Shown here piece by piece: positions 62,787-64,000 of a stretch of DNA of 64,000 nucleotides. Source of the DNA: Dehalococcoidia bacterium (GTDB lineage: Bacteria > Chloroflexota > Dehalococcoidia > Dehalococcoidales > UBA3254); assembly GCA_025361145.1 (NCBI GenBank), contig JANYAV010000002.1:1-64000 (forward strand), read 5' to 3'. Numbering within the stretch: the stretch's first letter is position 1; the number at the start of each line of letters is the position of its first letter. A program made the position numbers and the translations under genes. The notes under the pieces are model-generated. The model saw nothing but the letters and a program-made list of their open reading frames with translations. It was not told the origin of the DNA and did not search any database.

Positions 62787-63293
62787 GTGACTTTGCAGAG
62801 TGTTATTGAAGCTTATCTGGATATCGAGACCACAGGATTGTCTCCGCAGCTAAGTGAAATTACCGTTGTTGGTATCTATGTTACCGGCGGGGAGGAGAAC
62901 AAGTTTATTCAATTTGTGGGTCAGGATATCAATGGCGATTCTATTCTGGAGTCAATGAAGGGAGTTAAAAGACTTTATACTTTTAACGGACACCGCTTTG
63001 ACCTGCCCTTCATATTTATAAGACACGGGGTCAGCCTTGAGCAGCATTTTGAACATCACGATCTGATGAACCAATGCTGGGAACGTAATCTCTACGGTGG
63101 TTTGAAAGCGGTTGAACGCTGCTTGGGTATTGAGCGGCGGATCAAAGAAGTCAATGGCCTGGAAGCCGTCAGGTTGTGGTGGCAGTATGTTAATAATTAC
63201 GACCAATCCGCACTTAAGACCTTGCTGGAATATAATAAGGAAGACGTGGTTAACCTCAAGACCCTCAGAGATAGATTACTTGATCAGCCTTAG
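62787..63293 (+). CDS. YprB-like RNase H-fold 3'-5' exonuclease
   Basis: A 168-residue protein. DEDD-type exonuclease motifs are LDIETTGL (first Asp/Glu), FNGHRFDLPF (second) and YNKEDVVNL (third, with Asp). This matches the YprB/RNase_H_2 family that trims nucleic acid ends. Start at GTG 62787 is near AAGGAA; TTG 62793 is an alternative. Confidence 0.85.
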   Translation: MTLQSVIEAYLDIETTGLSPQLSEITVVGIYVTGGEENKFIQFVGQDINGDSILESMKGVKRLYTFNGHRFDLPFIFIRHGVSLEQHFEHHDLMNQCWERNLYGGLKAVERCLGIERRIKEVNGLEAVRLWWQYVNNYDQSALKTLLEYNKEDVVNLKTLRDRLLDQP

Positions 63294-63838
63294 AACCTGA
63301 ATAATCCTGTCTCTCTTTTTCATATCTTGTGGGGAACTACCCCTGTAACACCTCATTCTATCTCAATTTTATTCTTTTCCATCCAAGTTTGTTCTCTGCT
63401 GGATAGCGTTACTGAGACGGTCGTAGGGTGATAATCAAGTTTAAATTCGGACGAATCAGGACAAATTTTCAAACAGCCTTTTATACTGAACATTTAAAAA
63501 TTGATCTCTAATGAAAACGGAATTTAGCATAAAGCTGAGGTTGTTAATGCCAAAATCTAGCTGCAAGATTTCTCTGCGAATTTTTCCCAAAACGGTTGAT
63601 CATTAAGATCTTCCGGCAGATTTGATTGACAGATTTGTAAGGTTAAGGTTAATTGTTTGCCCATTTATGGAGCGGATTTGATAGGCCGGCCACTGATGTA
63701 TAAGCTAATTATTGTTGCCCGGAAACTGTTTCTTGAATTCCAAAACGATAAATACACGGAACTAATGTTCTAAATAATTCCATAATAATTCAGCTGTTTC
63801 CCGAGGGGTAAAAGGTAGCAAAACCGGGTTTCAACTCT
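63294..63838. other. Gene-free stretch
   Basis: AT-rich DNA of about 545 bp after the exonuclease gene. I see no gene, tRNA, convincing terminator or repeat in it. Confidence 0.5.
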
Positions 63839-64000
63839 TTAAGAATGCCCATCGTTAGTGGAGATAAAACCTCTTTTTAACAGTTCATCGAAGGCCTCGA
63901 ACCATTTTATCTGGACGTCGGTAGGCCATGTAGGATCAAAACTGGGGAATTTGGAAAGCAGGAGCTCTTTCCATGTTTGACTTCTTGGAATTAATTCCAT
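63839..64000 (-). CDS. C-terminal end of a protein, or a 53-residue small gene, at the right edge
   Basis: On the minus strand the frame reads MELIPRSQTWKELLLSKF, then PTWPTDVQIKWFEAFDELL, and stops at 63839. The segment FPSFDPTWPTDVQIKWFEAF resembles a small conserved C-terminal module. The ATG falls exactly on the last three bases of the window, so it may be the start of a short gene or simply an internal Met of a longer one. Confidence 0.5.
   Translation of the reverse strand: MELIPRSQTWKELLLSKFPSFDPTWPTDVQIKWFEAFDELLKRGFISTNDGHS

Overview
The window looks like chromosomal DNA of an anaerobic bacterium, most likely a Chloroflexota of the Dehalococcoidia type. This placement is an inference from gene content; no rRNA or other marker settles it. 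The clues are many Fe-S, molybdopterin and CoA-dependent genes, a rubrerythrin-like protein, RNase J beside FtsK, small zinc-ribbon proteins, lipoproteins with Thr/Pro/Ser linkers, and no outer-membrane genes. Most genes are single or in short operons, with clear intrinsic terminators and four tRNA genes (Ala-CGC, Ser-TGA, Arg-TCG, Gln-CTG).

Layout. 1-8 kb: a truncated papain-like peptidase, a PAS histidine kinase, a beta-propeller lipoprotein, an MFS exporter, a PPOX-like flavoprotein and a class II photolyase. 8-13 kb: a cassette resembling the tail-modification half of staphyloxanthin synthesis (CrtO-like acyltransferase, CrtN/P-like FAD oxidoreductase, CrtQ-like glycosyltransferase) with a tocopherol-cyclase-family gene and no CrtM. 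13-21 kb: small conserved genes (YwbE, YaiI, Uup), a trio of small hypotheticals, a CAAX protease, flavodoxin-like proteins and a transposase remnant. 22-27.6 kb: a minus-strand catabolic operon (cyclase-family hydrolase, SDR, BKACE/DUF849, cupin, 3-hydroxyacyl-CoA dehydrogenase family, CoA-transferase A and B). 27.8-31.6 kb: polyprenyl synthase, MetG, a zinc ribbon and RsmI. 31.8-43 kb: rubrerythrin-like protein, an Fe-S subunit of transhydroxylase type, uracil-DNA glycosylase, RNase J, FtsK, UvrB, ArfB and an MFS carrier. 43.7-48.7 kb: a 4.9-kb AT-rich element integrated in tRNA-Ser, bounded by a perfect 39-bp direct repeat. 48.9-64 kb: a large FAD/Fe-S oxidoreductase with a Met/Pro-rich tail, an ArsR regulator, two CDP-alcohol phosphotransferases around a DedA protein, a rhodanese lipoprotein, an integrase remnant beside tRNA-Arg, a second histidine kinase, tRNA-Gln and a molybdopterin enzyme of the pyrogallol-phloroglucinol transhydroxylase type.

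Most interesting reading: the 60-kb molybdoenzyme and the 32.5-kb Fe-S protein match the alpha and beta subunits of pyrogallol-phloroglucinol transhydroxylase in architecture, and the alpha protein keeps the catalytic residues I recall for that enzyme. The 22-27.6 kb operon carries the enzyme classes needed to take phloroglucinol, or another ring that opens to a 3-hydroxy/3-keto acid, to acetoacetyl-CoA: reductase or dehydrogenase, hydrolase, BKACE cleavage and CoA transfer. Together they suggest anaerobic polyphenol breakdown encoded in scattered pieces. This is a hypothesis: the dehydrogenase cofactor signatures fit it imperfectly, and paralogues elsewhere in the genome cannot be seen.
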